Of a stretch of DNA of 64,000 bases, positions 17,587 to 27,403 are shown one piece after another (the first letter of the stretch is position 1; every line of letters begins with the position of its first letter). The notes under the pieces are model-generated. The model saw only the letters and a program-made list of their open reading frames with translations, had not been told where the DNA came from and made no database searches. The DNA is from Microbulbifer guangxiensis (GTDB taxonomy: Bacteria > Pseudomonadota > Gammaproteobacteria > Pseudomonadales > Cellvibrionaceae). The stretch is from positions 62,001-126,000 of the forward strand of contig NZ_JAJSAQ010000003.1 of NCBI RefSeq assembly GCF_021729075.1. The letters run 5' to 3'. The position numbers and the translations under genes are program-made.

Positions 17587-20500
17587 TTACTTCGCCAGCA
17601 TTTTCTCCGTCCGCTCGTTGCGTCCCAGCACGAATACCGCCGTTGTGCGGCCCGGCAGGGTGAAAGTGCCGCTGTCACGGTCGAAGGCCACATCGGCCAG
17701 GCGCGGGTCGGCGCTGTCCTGCTGCAGGGGATGCAGGCGGTAGGGCAGGCCGGCCACGTCTTCGTGGTGGAACTGCACCGTATCGTTGTCACCGTTGAAC
17801 AGCACCAGGATACGACGATTCTTTTCATCGTATTCGGCTTGCGCATCGTCCAGCTGCATGGCGATCAGTCCCGGAACCTGCGCCGGGCCGGTATTCAGGA
17901 AACTGACGTGGTCGATCACAGCCATCCCTGTCGGCAGGCGGAACAGCGGTGAGCTGTTGCGGATCGCCAGCTGCTCGCGGAACATCGCGCTGGTCCACAG
18001 GCGGTGGGATTTCTGCGGCGCGATATCCGGGTTCGCCAGCAGCGGCGCCATCAACGGCCACTTGTCCTCATTCTTGTCCGCGATCGGCAGGCCCGCGCCC
18101 CAGTTGCCGGTTTCGAAACTCCAGTCCAGCGCATTGAACCAGTCGCCGGAATTGTAGCTGTCGCGGTCCATGGATTTGGAGCGCAGGAATTCCTGCCCGG
18201 CGTGGATGAACGGAATGCCCTGGGCAAACAGCACCAGCGAGTTGCTGAATACCTGCATGCGCACCCGCTCTTCCAGCGAGGCCGTGCGGTTGGCTTTCAG
18301 CTGCACGCCGTCGAACAGGGTCTCGTTGTCGTGGGCGGCGATGTAGTTGATGGATTCCTGCGGATCATCGACGTAGCCGGTAGGCTGGCCGTTATAGACC
18401 AGCTGCTCACCGGTGATCACATTGCCCGAGGAATCCAGCAGTGGATAGTCGCGCAGGTTACCGGCCAGCGAGACTCGGACCTTGTCCGCCAGGGTGAGCA
18501 GCGTTGCACGTTCATTCCAACCTCCAAACTTGCCATTGGAGTCGGTGTACAGACCAGTGCCGAAGCCCTGCTCCTCAAAGCCGCCGAAGGGGTTGCCACC
18601 GCGCACACTGTCACGGAGGCGATCATTGAAGGTGCCCACGCCGGTGCCGGCCATATTGGACTGGCGGGCCTGCACAAAGCGGGCATCGTTGGCGACCTCG
18701 CCAAAATTCCAGCCCTCGCCGTACAAATACAGGCTGTTGCCGTCCACACCGTCCTTTTCCAGCGTCAGTGACTGCAGTGCGGTCAGGGTATTGAGGATGT
18801 TATCGCGGCTGTGGTGGCCCATCAGGTCGAAACGGAAACCATCCACTTTGTAGGCCCGGGCCCAGGTCAGCATGGAATCGACCATGAGTTTTTCCATCAT
18901 GGTGTGCTCACTGGCGGTATTGGCGCAGCAGCTGCTCATCTCCACGCCGCCTTCCAGATTACGGCGGTGATAGTAGCCGGGCACGATCTTGTCGAGGACG
19001 GAATTGTCGTACTGGCCGAAGGAGCTGGTGTGGTTGTAAACCACGTCCATGACTACGCGCAGGCCGGAACGGCTCAGGGACTGCACCATCTCGCGGAACT
19101 CTCGGATGCGCGCTACACCGTCGGGATCGGTGCTGTAGCTGCCCTCCGGCACAGTAAAGTGCAGCGGATCGTAGCCCCAGTTGAAACCGTCCGCATCGCG
19201 GATGGCGGTGACCGCCGCCTGTTGTTCGGTGCTGTCTGAAGCGAACGCGGTGAGGTCAGGGGCTTCCGCCTGTTGAGCGCGGTTCTCGTTCACGGTAGCG
19301 AAGTCGAATGCCGGCAGCAGGTGCACGTGGGTAAGGCCGGCACGGGCCAGGCTGCCAAGGTGCTCCATGCCGCGGCTTTCACGCTCGGCGAAGGCTGCGA
19401 AGGTGCCGCGGGCTTTTTCGGAAACCGAGTTATCCTCGATACTGAAATCACGCGCGTGCAATTCGTAAACGCTGATGTCTTCGGCATTGTGGAGCGCGGG
19501 TTTTTTCACCTGCTCCCAGCCGGCCGGTTTCAGGTCGGCGTCGTCCAGGTTCACCACCTGGCTCTTACCGCTGTTCATGGACAGACTGAGAGAGTAGGGG
19601 TCCGTGACCAGGTTGGTTTCCACCTGGCGGCTGAAGTAGGAGTAAACCTCCACCTCGTACAGGTAAAACTTGCGGTCCCAGCCCTTGTCGACGCTGGCAG
19701 ACCAGGTGCCGCTGTTTTCGTTGCGGGTCATCGGCACGACGGTATCGGCACTTTCCTGACCGGCGTCACTGAACAGATACAGCTTTACCGAGCGGGCGGT
19801 GGGCGCCCAGAGCTTGAAGGCGACATCCGTTTCACCGACGATCGCCCCCAGTTCACCGTCATAGGCGAAGCGGTCGTCCAGTGCGCCGGCCATCTGCACA
19901 CCTGTCGCATCGCGCAGTTCGCCGTCGGCGGAGTAGACCGCGAGCGCCAGCTGCTGTGTCGCCAGGTCTTCTGCTGACGGGGCGCCTGTGGGCAAGCTAA
20001 AGCGGTTGAAGCCCGACAGGTGCGGGAATTTCTCGGCGGCTTCGCCCTGCAGACTGTCTGCACGATAATGCAGGACCACGGCACCATCACCGGCGACGCC
20101 GTCGGCAGTCAGCTGTAGCTCGGCATCGGCACTGTAATGCAGTTTGACGGTGTCGCCCTCCTGCAGGCTGATGTTCCAGGCAAAGGTATCGCCATCGACC
20201 CAGTGTGCCTTGTCGAGGCTGAGGTCGCCGCGGGGGACGCCGTCAGTACTGACCGTGACCTGTTTGCTGGCGCTGTCGAAGGCGAAATAGATTTCATCGT
20301 TGTCATTGGCCACGGTGAACGGCACGTTGCCGCCATTGTTGCCGTAGCTTTCACCCCAGTTTTCGTTCAGCGCCACCTTGAACTCGTAGTTGCCGGCTTT
20401 TAATCCATTGGTGATGAAGGTGTAGATGCCGTCGCCGTCGGCATCCTGCATCCAGCTCTGCAGGCAGTCCGGCTGCCAGTCGCCGGGACAGCCCAGTTGG

Positions 20501-20940
20501 TACTGGAAATTGCCCGCCACTGTGGCGATGGTGCTGTTGACGTTATCGGTGATCCAGTGGGTTTCGTGGTCGTAGATGAATTTCACCTCGCCGCCTGCAT
20601 CCAGGTTTAGCGAGATGTTCGCGCCGTTGCGGTTGGCGCCCTGGCCGTAGTTCTCGTGCCAGCTGCCATTCAAAGCGGCCTTGTACTCCCAGTAGCCGGC
20701 GGGGATGAAAAAGCTCCCCTGCCACTTGTCGTCGTAGCTGTCGTAGCTGAGCATGCTGGCGGCGCATTCCGGCTGCCAGTCACCGGGGCAGCCGATCTGA
20801 ATCTGGATGGTGCCGGGAATATTCACCGAGGTCGGGTCGGGGGTGTCGGCGGTATGGCCGTTTTGCTGGAAAGCGAGGATCAGCGCGCCCAGTGCAAAGG
20901 GAAGGCGGCCACCTGCTGGTGTGTTCTTCATCAGTCGCAT
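17587..20940 (-). CDS. pulA: Exported pullulanase-type alpha-1,6-glucosidase
   Basis: A 1117-residue secreted debranching enzyme. After an N-terminal signal (to about residue 31) come two copies of a roughly 95-residue starch-binding-like X25 module, each with the signature IGCPGDWQP or LGCPGDWQP. Pullulanase N-terminal and CBM48-like domains follow (KLWAPTARSVKLYLF near 370). The GH13 barrel has VDGFRFDLMGHH with the nucleophile Asp near 704, YLYGEGWNFGEV with the acid/base Glu near 742, and AAHDNETLFD near 870. It cleaves alpha-1,6 branches in pullulan, glycogen or starch. No lipobox is seen, so it is probably periplasmic or released. A second in-frame ATG lies at 20931; GGAA favours 20940. 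Confidence 0.92.
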   Translation of the reverse strand: MRLMKNTPAGGRLPFALGALILAFQQNGHTADTPDPTSVNIPGTIQIQIGCPGDWQPECAASMLSYDSYDDKWQGSFFIPAGYWEYKAALNGSWHENYGQGANRNGANISLNLDAGGEVKFIYDHETHWITDNVNSTIATVAGNFQYQLGCPGDWQPDCLQSWMQDADGDGIYTFITNGLKAGNYEFKVALNENWGESYGNNGGNVPFTVANDNDEIYFAFDSASKQVTVSTDGVPRGDLSLDKAHWVDGDTFAWNISLQEGDTVKLHYSADAELQLTADGVAGDGAVVLHYRADSLQGEAAEKFPHLSGFNRFSLPTGAPSAEDLATQQLALAVYSADGELRDATGVQMAGALDDRFAYDGELGAIVGETDVAFKLWAPTARSVKLYLFSDAGQESADTVVPMTRNENSGTWSASVDKGWDRKFYLYEVEVYSYFSRQVETNLVTDPYSLSLSMNSGKSQVVNLDDADLKPAGWEQVKKPALHNAEDISVYELHARDFSIEDNSVSEKARGTFAAFAERESRGMEHLGSLARAGLTHVHLLPAFDFATVNENRAQQAEAPDLTAFASDSTEQQAAVTAIRDADGFNWGYDPLHFTVPEGSYSTDPDGVARIREFREMVQSLSRSGLRVVMDVVYNHTSSFGQYDNSVLDKIVPGYYHRRNLEGGVEMSSCCANTASEHTMMEKLMVDSMLTWARAYKVDGFRFDLMGHHSRDNILNTLTALQSLTLEKDGVDGNSLYLYGEGWNFGEVANDARFVQARQSNMAGTGVGTFNDRLRDSVRGGNPFGGFEEQGFGTGLYTDSNGKFGGWNERATLLTLADKVRVSLAGNLRDYPLLDSSGNVITGEQLVYNGQPTGYVDDPQESINYIAAHDNETLFDGVQLKANRTASLEERVRMQVFSNSLVLFAQGIPFIHAGQEFLRSKSMDRDSYNSGDWFNALDWSFETGNWGAGLPIADKNEDKWPLMAPLLANPDIAPQKSHRLWTSAMFREQLAIRNSSPLFRLPTGMAVIDHVSFLNTGPAQVPGLIAMQLDDAQAEYDEKNRRILVLFNGDNDTVQFHHEDVAGLPYRLHPLQQDSADPRLADVAFDRDSGTFTLPGRTTAVFVLGRNERTEKMLAK

Positions 20941-21534
20941 AATGGTTCCGGGGTTCTTGTTATCTTCGGTTCGGGTATTGGGGGTACCACAGACTTCTCC
21001 CCATCAGTTCATTGAAACCCGGGGGGCAAGACGGGGCCTCCCACCCCGGGGGGAGGGAGATGGTAAGTTGACTGGGGTCTAGAGAAAGGTTTGAGAAGTG
21101 TCACAAATTTTTTATAAAAACGTCACGGCACAGCAATCTGCCTGAGTGATCCTCACTCTCGAGTAAAACGCGTGCGGAACTTCTCCCAGCGTCTACACTC
21201 AAAACCATCAGATTTTCGTGGGTCGAGAAAGGTGATGCACCTGCGAGAATTTGGTACGAAAGCCGGCAATTGCCGGCTTTTCGCTTTTCTGGGGAATTGT
21301 CCGGCGCCGAGGGTGGTGCTACATTCTCCCCCCGAATTCATTACCAGCGGAGGACGACCAGTGATTGTGTGTTCCCTTCGCCGGGTTCCCCGCTGAATCG
21401 CGTCTGAGCCCGGCTTGACGGTTTTTCCTGACGTCGGGTTTCCCTCTCCGGAAGCCTTCCATCCTCTTTGTCCGATGCCGTGGCGAACAACACCGCGGCA
21501 GTAGTGCGCCACGTGCGCAATGAGGTCTTGTACC
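20941..21534. other. Intergenic region between divergent pullulanase and rsgA genes
   Basis: No protein gene is supported. An AT-rich stretch at 21100-21125 with repeated GTCAC units probably holds the pullulanase promoter on the minus strand. A perfect terminator palindrome at 21259-21280 faces rsgA although no gene ends before it, so a short non-coding transcript or leader may end there. C and G runs at 21024-21058 form a strong hairpin. Confidence 0.4.
21259..21290 (+). terminator. Orphan intrinsic terminator upstream of rsgA
   Basis: AAAGCCGGCAATTGCCGGCTTT is, apart from its length, identical in design to the terminator at 57233-57258, and is followed by TTCGCTTTTCT. It is a perfect palindrome and could act on either strand. 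No coding gene ends here. Confidence 0.65.
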
Positions 21535-22671
21535 GTGAGTCGATCGTTGATTTCCCGCCGCCCCCCCTTCGGACGCGGCAATAGCGGCCCCGGCCGCCTA
21601 TCCCCGGAGCGGGTGCAGTCCCCGCTGGAAAAACTGGGCTGGAAACCTTTCTTCCAGCAACAGTTGAGCCTCGAAGAGTATGAGCTGTGCGAGCCGCTGC
21701 GGGTGATGGCGGTGCACCGCAACCGTCTGGAAGTGGCCGGCGAAACCGGTGAACATTCCTTTTCCCTCGGTGGAGTTCACCTGCCGGCTGCCGTGGAGCA
21801 GCGTCCCACCGTGGGGGACTGGCTGTTGCTGGAGCGCGGCACCGGTGGCTACCGGCGCCTGCTGGAGCGCAGCAGCCTGTTCCGGCGTATGGCGCCGGGC
21901 GCGGAGCGGGTGCAGCTGATCGCTGCCAATGTGGACAGCGTGTTGATCGTGGCCTCCTGCAATCAGGACTTTAATCTCTCGCGAATAGAGCGCTATCTGG
22001 CCCTGACCCGGGCCGCGGGCAGCCGCGCCTACCTGGTGCTGACCAAAGCCGACCTCTGCGCCGAAACCGGCGACTACCTGGAGGCCGTGAAGGGGCTGCG
22101 GGACCTGCCGGTGCTGGCGGTCAATGCCCTGGAACCCGATAGTGTCGCGGCCCTGCGTGCCTGGTTTGGTCCGGGAGAAACCATCGCGATGCTGGGCTCC
22201 TCCGGTGTGGGTAAGTCCTCACTACTGAATACCCTGTCCGGCATGCAGCTGGCGGCGACTGCCGGAATCCGTGAGGACGACAGCAAGGGCAGGCATACCA
22301 CGCGCCACCGCGCGCTCTACCCACTGCCGGATGGCTGCCTGCTGCTGGACAGTCCCGGCATGCGCGAACTGGGCCTGGCCGGTGGCGAGGAGGGCATCAC
22401 CGCAGCATTTGACGATATCGATGCCCTGGCCCGGCAATGCCGTTTCAAGGACTGTGTCCACGAAGCGGAGCCCGGTTGTGCGGTGCAGGCGGCGCTGGAG
22501 CTGGGGACTTTGGATGAACGGCGGCTGCGTAACTGGCGCAAGCTGGTACGGGAAATCAGCCGCAACCAGCGCACCCTGGCGGAGCAGAGGGCCGAGGACC
22601 GGGCTTTGGGGCAGTTTTACCGCGAGGTGCAGGGCCATGCCCGCACGCGCAAACAGCGCGGTGACGAGTAA
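21535..22671 (+). CDS. rsgA: Small ribosomal subunit biogenesis GTPase RsgA
   Basis: A circularly permuted GTPase of 378 residues acting late in 30S assembly. An N-terminal OB domain (to about 110) is followed by the G domain in permuted order: LTKAD (G4), GSSGVGKSSLLNTL (G1) and LLDSPGMRELGL (G3). The zinc-binding tail has CRFKDCVHEAEPGC. GTG 21535 has GAGGT seven bases upstream and is preferred to ATG 21520. Residues 1-25 are basic and poorly conserved, as usual. It is larger than E. coli RsgA mainly at this N-terminus. Confidence 0.93.
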   Translation: MSRSLISRRPPFGRGNSGPGRLSPERVQSPLEKLGWKPFFQQQLSLEEYELCEPLRVMAVHRNRLEVAGETGEHSFSLGGVHLPAAVEQRPTVGDWLLLERGTGGYRRLLERSSLFRRMAPGAERVQLIAANVDSVLIVASCNQDFNLSRIERYLALTRAAGSRAYLVLTKADLCAETGDYLEAVKGLRDLPVLAVNALEPDSVAALRAWFGPGETIAMLGSSGVGKSSLLNTLSGMQLAATAGIREDDSKGRHTTRHRALYPLPDGCLLLDSPGMRELGLAGGEEGITAAFDDIDALARQCRFKDCVHEAEPGCAVQAALELGTLDERRLRNWRKLVREISRNQRTLAEQRAEDRALGQFYREVQGHARTRKQRGDE

Positions 22672-22762
22672 GCCTAGGGGGTGAGTAAGACGGGGGCTGT
22701 AGCGGCCGCCTACACTGAGCGGGTGTCACCATCGCTTGCGCCCGTTCGCCCAGGAGGCCGTC

Positions 22763-23234
22763 TTGCCGCAGACATTCCCCCCCCGCGCCGGAGATCACGG
22801 CCAGCAGCTGGCTCAATACGGAAGAGCCACTCAGGCTCGAGGTTCTGCGCGGTAAGGTCGTCATGCTCCATGCCTTCCAGATGCTGTGCCCGGCCTGTGT
22901 CACCCGCGCCACGCCCCAGGCGTCGGCCGTTGCTGAGTGCTTTGCAGCGGACGACTTCCAGTTGATCGGCCTGCACACGGTGTTTGAGCATCACCGGGTG
23001 ATGGACGTCGATGCCCTGCGCGTCTACGTCGCCGAATTCCGCGTGCCGTTTCCCATTGCCATCGACCAGCCTGCAGAGAACGGCCCGGTGCCGGTGACCA
23101 TGGCCAAACTGGGCCTGCAGGGCACACCTTCCACGGTGCTGGTGGATCGCGCCGGCAATATCAGCCTCAGCCATTTCGGCGTCCTCAGCGACATGCAGCT
23201 GGGCGCGATGGTGGGGCAGTTGCTGGCGATGTAG
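22763..23234 (+). pseudogene. TlpA/redoxin-like protein with a frameshift in a C8 tract
   Basis: The thioredoxin-fold coding frame ends at 23234 and carries the CXXC active site MLCPACV, GTPSTVLVDRAGN and a typical C-terminal helix. Its family-like N-terminus (ITASSWLNTEEPLRLEVLRGKVVMLHAFQ, given here only as 22794-22880) has no start codon in that frame. A TTG at 22763 behind AGGAGG opens in another frame as MPQTFPP and runs into eight Cs at 22777-22784. Removing one C joins the two into an intact protein of about 156 residues. Either the tract is a sequencing error, the gene is inactive, or it varies by slippage. An internal ATG at 22863 would lack the first strand. Confidence 0.7.
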
Positions 23235-23236
23235 GG

Positions 23237-23260
23237 GCGAACCCTGTGTTCGCCTTTTCT
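23237..23260 (+). terminator. Terminator after the redoxin gene
   Basis: GGCGAAC and GTTCGCC form a stem followed by TTTTCT, immediately after the stop. A near copy in inverted orientation lies at 23355-23384. Confidence 0.7.
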
Positions 23261-23354
23261 ACTCTGGCTCCGGGGCATGCGGCTATTTAATAAGGCACTG
23301 CTAGCGATCGACACCAGCGTCTTCGCATCACCACGCCCGCGCGAGGGCTCGCCA

Positions 23355-23384
23355 ACGAAAAAGGGCGAACACGAGGTTCGCCCT
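23355..23384 (-). terminator. Terminator of the DUF885 gene
   Basis: AAGGGCGAAC and GTTCGCCCTT form a 10-bp stem, and on the minus strand a TTTTCGTT tract follows. Its sequence repeats the 23237 terminator in reverse orientation, with the shared pattern GGGCGAACC.GTGTTCGCC. Confidence 0.75.
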
Positions 23385-23407
23385 TACGTAGAAAAGACGG
23401 GAGAGGG

Positions 23408-25267
23408 TCAGCTGCTCGGGGTCACTTCGCCCGCCTGGGTCGGCTCACCGGGCGCGGCAGCGGCCTGGCCGCCCTGGGCCACGATCCAGTCGTTCATGCG
23501 GCTTTCCAGCACATTCAGCGGCAGGGCACCGGCACCCAGCAGCTCGTCGTGGAAGCTGCGGATATCGAAATTATTACCCAGCTGCTGCTCGGCATTGGCG
23601 CGCAGGTCCTTGATCTTCAGCTGGCCCAGCTTGTAGGCCAGGGCCTGGCCCGGCCACACCAGGTAGCGGTCGATCTCCACGGTGATGTCGTGGCGCGGCT
23701 TGGCGCTGTTATTCATGAAGTACTCGATGGCCTGCTCGCGGCTCCAGCCCAGCTGGTGCATGCCGGTATCCACGACCAGACGCACCGCGCGCCACATATC
23801 GTAGGTGAGGGCGCCGAACTCGCTGTAGGGGTCGGTGTACAGGCCGAGGTCATAGCCGAGGCTCTCGGAGTAGAGACCCCAGCCCTCGACGAAGGCGGTG
23901 TAGCGACTCACGCGACGCAGCGGGTGTACACCCTCGATTTCCTGTGCCAGGGCGATCTGCAGGTGGTGGCCCGGCATGGCCTCATGCACGGTCAGCGCTT
24001 CCATCTCCCACTTGGGTCGGCTGTCCAGGTTGTAAGTGTTGGCGAAGAACACTCCCGCGCGGCCGGCTTCCATGGAGCCTGGCTGGTAATAGGCGGTGGT
24101 CTGCGACTTCTCCGAGTAGCTGGGGATGCGTTTCACACCATAGGGGAGGCGCGGCAGGGTACGGAACAGCTTCGGCAGCTCACCATCGATGCGCTTGGCG
24201 ATGTCGCGGTAATCGCGCATCAGGTCTTCGCGGCTGGTGTGGTAGAACTGCGGGTCGTTGCGCAGAAAGTCGGTGAAGGCGGCGAAGTCGCCGTCAAAAC
24301 CGGTTTTGGCGATGACCTTCTCCATCTCCCCACGGATACGCTTCACTTCTTCCAGGCCGATGCGATGGATCTCTTCCGGGCTCAGCGCGGTGGTGGTGTT
24401 GTCGCGGACCTTGTGGGCATACCAGCGGGCGCCGTCCGGCAGGCTGGTAAAGGCAGTATCCACCCGCGCACCGGGGATGTATTCGCGCTCGACGAATTCC
24501 GCCAGGTCGCGCCAGGCCGGCACCAGCTCCCGGTGGTAGAGCGCAAGGGCGCGATTGCGCAGGCGCTTCTGCTGGGCGGCGGGAATACTGTCCGGCATTT
24601 CCGCGAACGCCTTCATCAGCGGGCTCTCACTCGGGTCTTCCGGGATCAGGGCGCGGATCTGCGCCGGCAGGTCGCGCAGGGTGATCTGCGGCGGGGTGAT
24701 CTGCTTTTCCAGTCCCTCCACCATCAGCGCGCGGGTCTGCTGGATCAGCAGGGGCAGGCTATCGAGGCGGATGATGATGTCGTCGTAGTCGGCCGCGTTG
24801 CGCTTGGGCATGGCCGCCAGCACACCCGGCACGTTGCGCTGGATGCCGCTCATATGGGTCACTGGCAGCAGGTGCTGCGGGAACTGGAAGCCTTTCACCT
24901 CGCTAAGCAGGTCCTGGTACAGCAGCTGCTGGTCCAGCTGGCGCTCATCCGGCAGTTTGGCCGCATCGATATGGCGGCTGGCGGCCAGCATGCGGCGGGT
25001 CTGCTCGCGGCGGCGCTTGATGCCCTCCAGGGATTCGTCCGTCCAGCGGTCGTTGACCCCGGGGTAGCCCTGGTAGGTGGCCCAGCTCGGGAAGCTTTCC
25101 ATTAGCCACTGGTAGCGGAGGTCCTGCAGGGCCTCGAGTTTCGCCTCGGCCCCTTTCTTGGGCATGGCGTCAAAGGCCTTGTCGAAGGCTTCCTGCTCCA
25201 TGGCGGAAGCGCCGGCGGCGGCAAACAGTGCCGCCGCGGCCAGTGCGGTTTTACGCATCAAGGACAT
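23408..25267 (-). CDS. Exported DUF885 zinc-metallopeptidase-like protein
   Basis: A 619-residue protein with a signal peptide (residues 1-22, ending GASA). The DUF885 region is helical and includes HEAMPGHHLQIALAQE at about 428-443, an HEXXXHH zinc motif, with a downstream glutamate in EGWGLYSESLGYDLG. This resembles M32/M3-like gluzincin folds, so a peptidase role outside the cytoplasm is likely but unproven. The start is ATG 25267 behind an AGGGGG site. It lies 88 bases after dxs on the same strand and may be co-transcribed with it; a terminator follows the stop. Confidence 0.85.
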   Translation of the reverse strand: MSLMRKTALAAAALFAAAGASAMEQEAFDKAFDAMPKKGAEAKLEALQDLRYQWLMESFPSWATYQGYPGVNDRWTDESLEGIKRRREQTRRMLAASRHIDAAKLPDERQLDQQLLYQDLLSEVKGFQFPQHLLPVTHMSGIQRNVPGVLAAMPKRNAADYDDIIIRLDSLPLLIQQTRALMVEGLEKQITPPQITLRDLPAQIRALIPEDPSESPLMKAFAEMPDSIPAAQQKRLRNRALALYHRELVPAWRDLAEFVEREYIPGARVDTAFTSLPDGARWYAHKVRDNTTTALSPEEIHRIGLEEVKRIRGEMEKVIAKTGFDGDFAAFTDFLRNDPQFYHTSREDLMRDYRDIAKRIDGELPKLFRTLPRLPYGVKRIPSYSEKSQTTAYYQPGSMEAGRAGVFFANTYNLDSRPKWEMEALTVHEAMPGHHLQIALAQEIEGVHPLRRVSRYTAFVEGWGLYSESLGYDLGLYTDPYSEFGALTYDMWRAVRLVVDTGMHQLGWSREQAIEYFMNNSAKPRHDITVEIDRYLVWPGQALAYKLGQLKIKDLRANAEQQLGNNFDIRSFHDELLGAGALPLNVLESRMNDWIVAQGGQAAAAPGEPTQAGEVTPSS

Positions 25268-25355
25268 AGTCCCCCCTTAAATCTGGTCAGGCGCGCTCTG
25301 GTCGTAGCCAGCTTGCGCGAAAGCGGTTCTTTATTGATGTGCGGTGCCGCAGGCC

Positions 25356-27272
25356 CTAGAGGGCCGCGGCCTGGCCGCGAAAGTGCTTGTCGTCAAGTTG
25401 TTGCAGGCGCCGGTGGATGCTGTGCTCGATACCGGTCGCATCGAGTCCGATCCCGGCCAGAAGGTCGGGGTGTTTGCCATGCTCGATGATCCTGTCCGGC
25501 AGGCCCAGCTGCAGCAGCGGAATCAGCGTACCGGTGCTGTTGAGGTATTCCATCACCGCGCTGCCGGCGCCGCCGGCAATAGTGTTTTCCTCCAGGGTCA
25601 CCAGCAGCTGGTGACTGGCGGCCAGCTGGTCGATCAGCACTTCGTCCAGTGGCTTCACCCAGCGCATATCCACCACGGTGGCACCGAGTTTCTCCGCCGC
25701 TGCCATGGCGGGCTCCAGCAGGGTGCCGAAGTTGAGGATCGCCACCTGGTTGCCTTCCCGCATCATGCGCGCCTTGCCGATGGGCAGCGCCGTCATTTCG
25801 CGCTGGATCTCCACGCCCGGACCGGTGCCGCGAGGGTAGCGTACCGCGGCGGGCCCTTCATGCTGGTAGGCCGTGAAGAGCAGCTGCCGGCATTCGTTCT
25901 CGTCGCTGGGCGCAGCGATCACCAGGTTGGGCAGACAGCGCATGAAAGTGAGGTCGAAACTTCCTGCATGGGTGGGGCCGTCTTCGCCCACCAGGCCCGC
26001 GCGGTCGATGGCGAAGGTAACATCCAGGTCCTGGATGGCCACATCGTGCACCATCTGGTCATAGCCGCGCTGCAGGAAGGTGGAGTAAATGGCCACGACC
26101 GGTTTCTGGCCCTCGCAGGCCAGGCCCGCCGCCAGGGTCACGGCGTGCTGTTCGGCGATGGCCACGTCGTGGAAGCGCTCCGGGAAGCGCTCGGCAAAGT
26201 CCACCATGCCCGAACCCTCGCACATGGCGGGGGTGATGCCGATCAGGCGCTCATCCTGCTCGGCGGTATCGCACAGCCACTGGCCGAAGATGTCCTGGTA
26301 CTTGGGCAGCTTGCGCTTGCTGCTGGAGACGGCCACCTGCACCTTGGGCTCCGGCTCCAGCTTGTTCAGTGCGTGGTAGCCCACCGGATCTTCCTCGGCG
26401 GGGCCGAAGCCCTTGCCCTTGGTGGTGACGATATGCAGCAGTTGCGGGCCGCGCTGGCCGCGCAGGTTACGCAGGGTGTGCACCATGTCGTGGAGGTTGT
26501 GACCGTCCACCGGGCCCACGTAGTTGAAGCCCAGTTCCTCGAACAGGGTCCCGGGGGTGATCATCCCCTTCACGTGTTCCTCGGTGCGGCGCGCCAGCTG
26601 CCACGCCTTGGGGATCTTGGACAGGATGCGGCGGCTGCCCTCGCGCATGGACAGGTAGGTCTTGCTGGCGAGGATCTTGGCAAAGTAGGTGGCGAGGCCG
26701 CCCACATTCTTGGAGATCGACATGCGGTTGTCATTCAGCACCACCAGCATGTCCCTGCCGGTATGGGCGGCGTGGTTCAGCGCCTCGAAGGCCATGCCCG
26801 CGGTCATGGCGCCATCGCCGATCACCGCCACCACCTTGCGCTCGTCTGGCGAGCCAAGGGCCATCCCCAGGGCGGCACTGATAGAGGTACTGGAATGCCC
26901 GACGCCAAACGTATCGTAGGGGCTTTCGCTGCGCTTAGGGAAACCGGACAGACCGCCCTGCTGGCGGATCGTCAGCATCTCCTCACGACGTCCGGTCAGG
27001 ATCTTGTGCGGGTAGGTCTGGTGGCCCACATCCCACACCAGACGGTCATCCGGGGTGTTGTAGATGTAGTGCAGGGCAATGGTCAGCTCCACCACGCCGA
27101 GACCGGCACCGAAGTGGCCGCCGGTCTGGCCGACACAGTAAAGCAGGTACTCGCGCAGCTGGCTGGCCAGCTCGGGCAACTGGCGCTCGTCGAGGGCGCG
27201 CAGCTGGGCCGGGCTGTCGATGCGATCGAGCAGCGGTGTCTGCGGTCGAGTACGGGGGATTTCGTCGAACAT
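25356..27272 (-). CDS. dxs: 1-deoxy-D-xylulose-5-phosphate synthase
   Basis: A thiamine-diphosphate enzyme of about 638 residues making DXP from pyruvate and glyceraldehyde-3-phosphate, the entry step of the MEP isoprenoid pathway. [51 protein letters not shown] (thiamine/metal) and [15 protein letters not shown] are visible. ATG 27272 gives the family N-terminus [10 protein letters not shown]; a TTG at 27293 is an alternative, and neither has a strong ribosome site. The xseB-ispA-dxs order is widely conserved. Confidence 0.97.
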   Translation of the reverse strand: MFDEIPRTRPQTPLLDRIDSPAQLRALDERQLPELASQLREYLLYCVGQTGGHFGAGLGVVELTIALHYIYNTPDDRLVWDVGHQTYPHKILTGRREEMLTIRQQGGLSGFPKRSESPYDTFGVGHSSTSISAALGMALGSPDERKVVAVIGDGAMTAGMAFEALNHAAHTGRDMLVVLNDNRMSISKNVGGLATYFAKILASKTYLSMREGSRRILSKIPKAWQLARRTEEHVKGMITPGTLFEELGFNYVGPVDGHNLHDMVHTLRNLRGQRGPQLLHIVTTKGKGFGPAEEDPVGYHALNKLEPEPKVQVAVSSSKRKLPKYQDIFGQWLCDTAEQDERLIGITPAMCEGSGMVDFAERFPERFHDVAIAEQHAVTLAAGLACEGQKPVVAIYSTFLQRGYDQMVHDVAIQDLDVTFAIDRAGLVGEDGPTHAGSFDLTFMRCLPNLVIAAPSDENECRQLLFTAYQHEGPAAVRYPRGTGPGVEIQREMTALPIGKARMMREGNQVAILNFGTLLEPAMAAAEKLGATVVDMRWVKPLDEVLIDQLAASHQLLVTLEENTIAGGAGSAVMEYLNSTGTLIPLLQLGLPDRIIEHGKHPDLLAGIGLDATGIEHSIHRRLQQLDDKHFRGQAAAL

Positions 27273-27403
27273 CGAACGTATCAATTGCAACAAAAGTGTG
27301 AAAAGGGATTGTATGCCCGCGGGGGGGAGATTGCATCCTGAACGGCCCCCGGGGCGCGCTCCGCCACAGTAGTCGGGGTGTTCCGCGCACCGGATCGCGG
27401 CAG

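Noticed and set aside
21172-21396. 74-codon gene before rsgA
   Set aside because: It is interrupted conceptually by a strong terminator palindrome and has no ribosome site or similarity.
25344-27341. 665-codon open frame antisense to dxs
   Set aside because: Shadow of dxs codon usage; no recognisable motifs, and dxs is a complete known enzyme.
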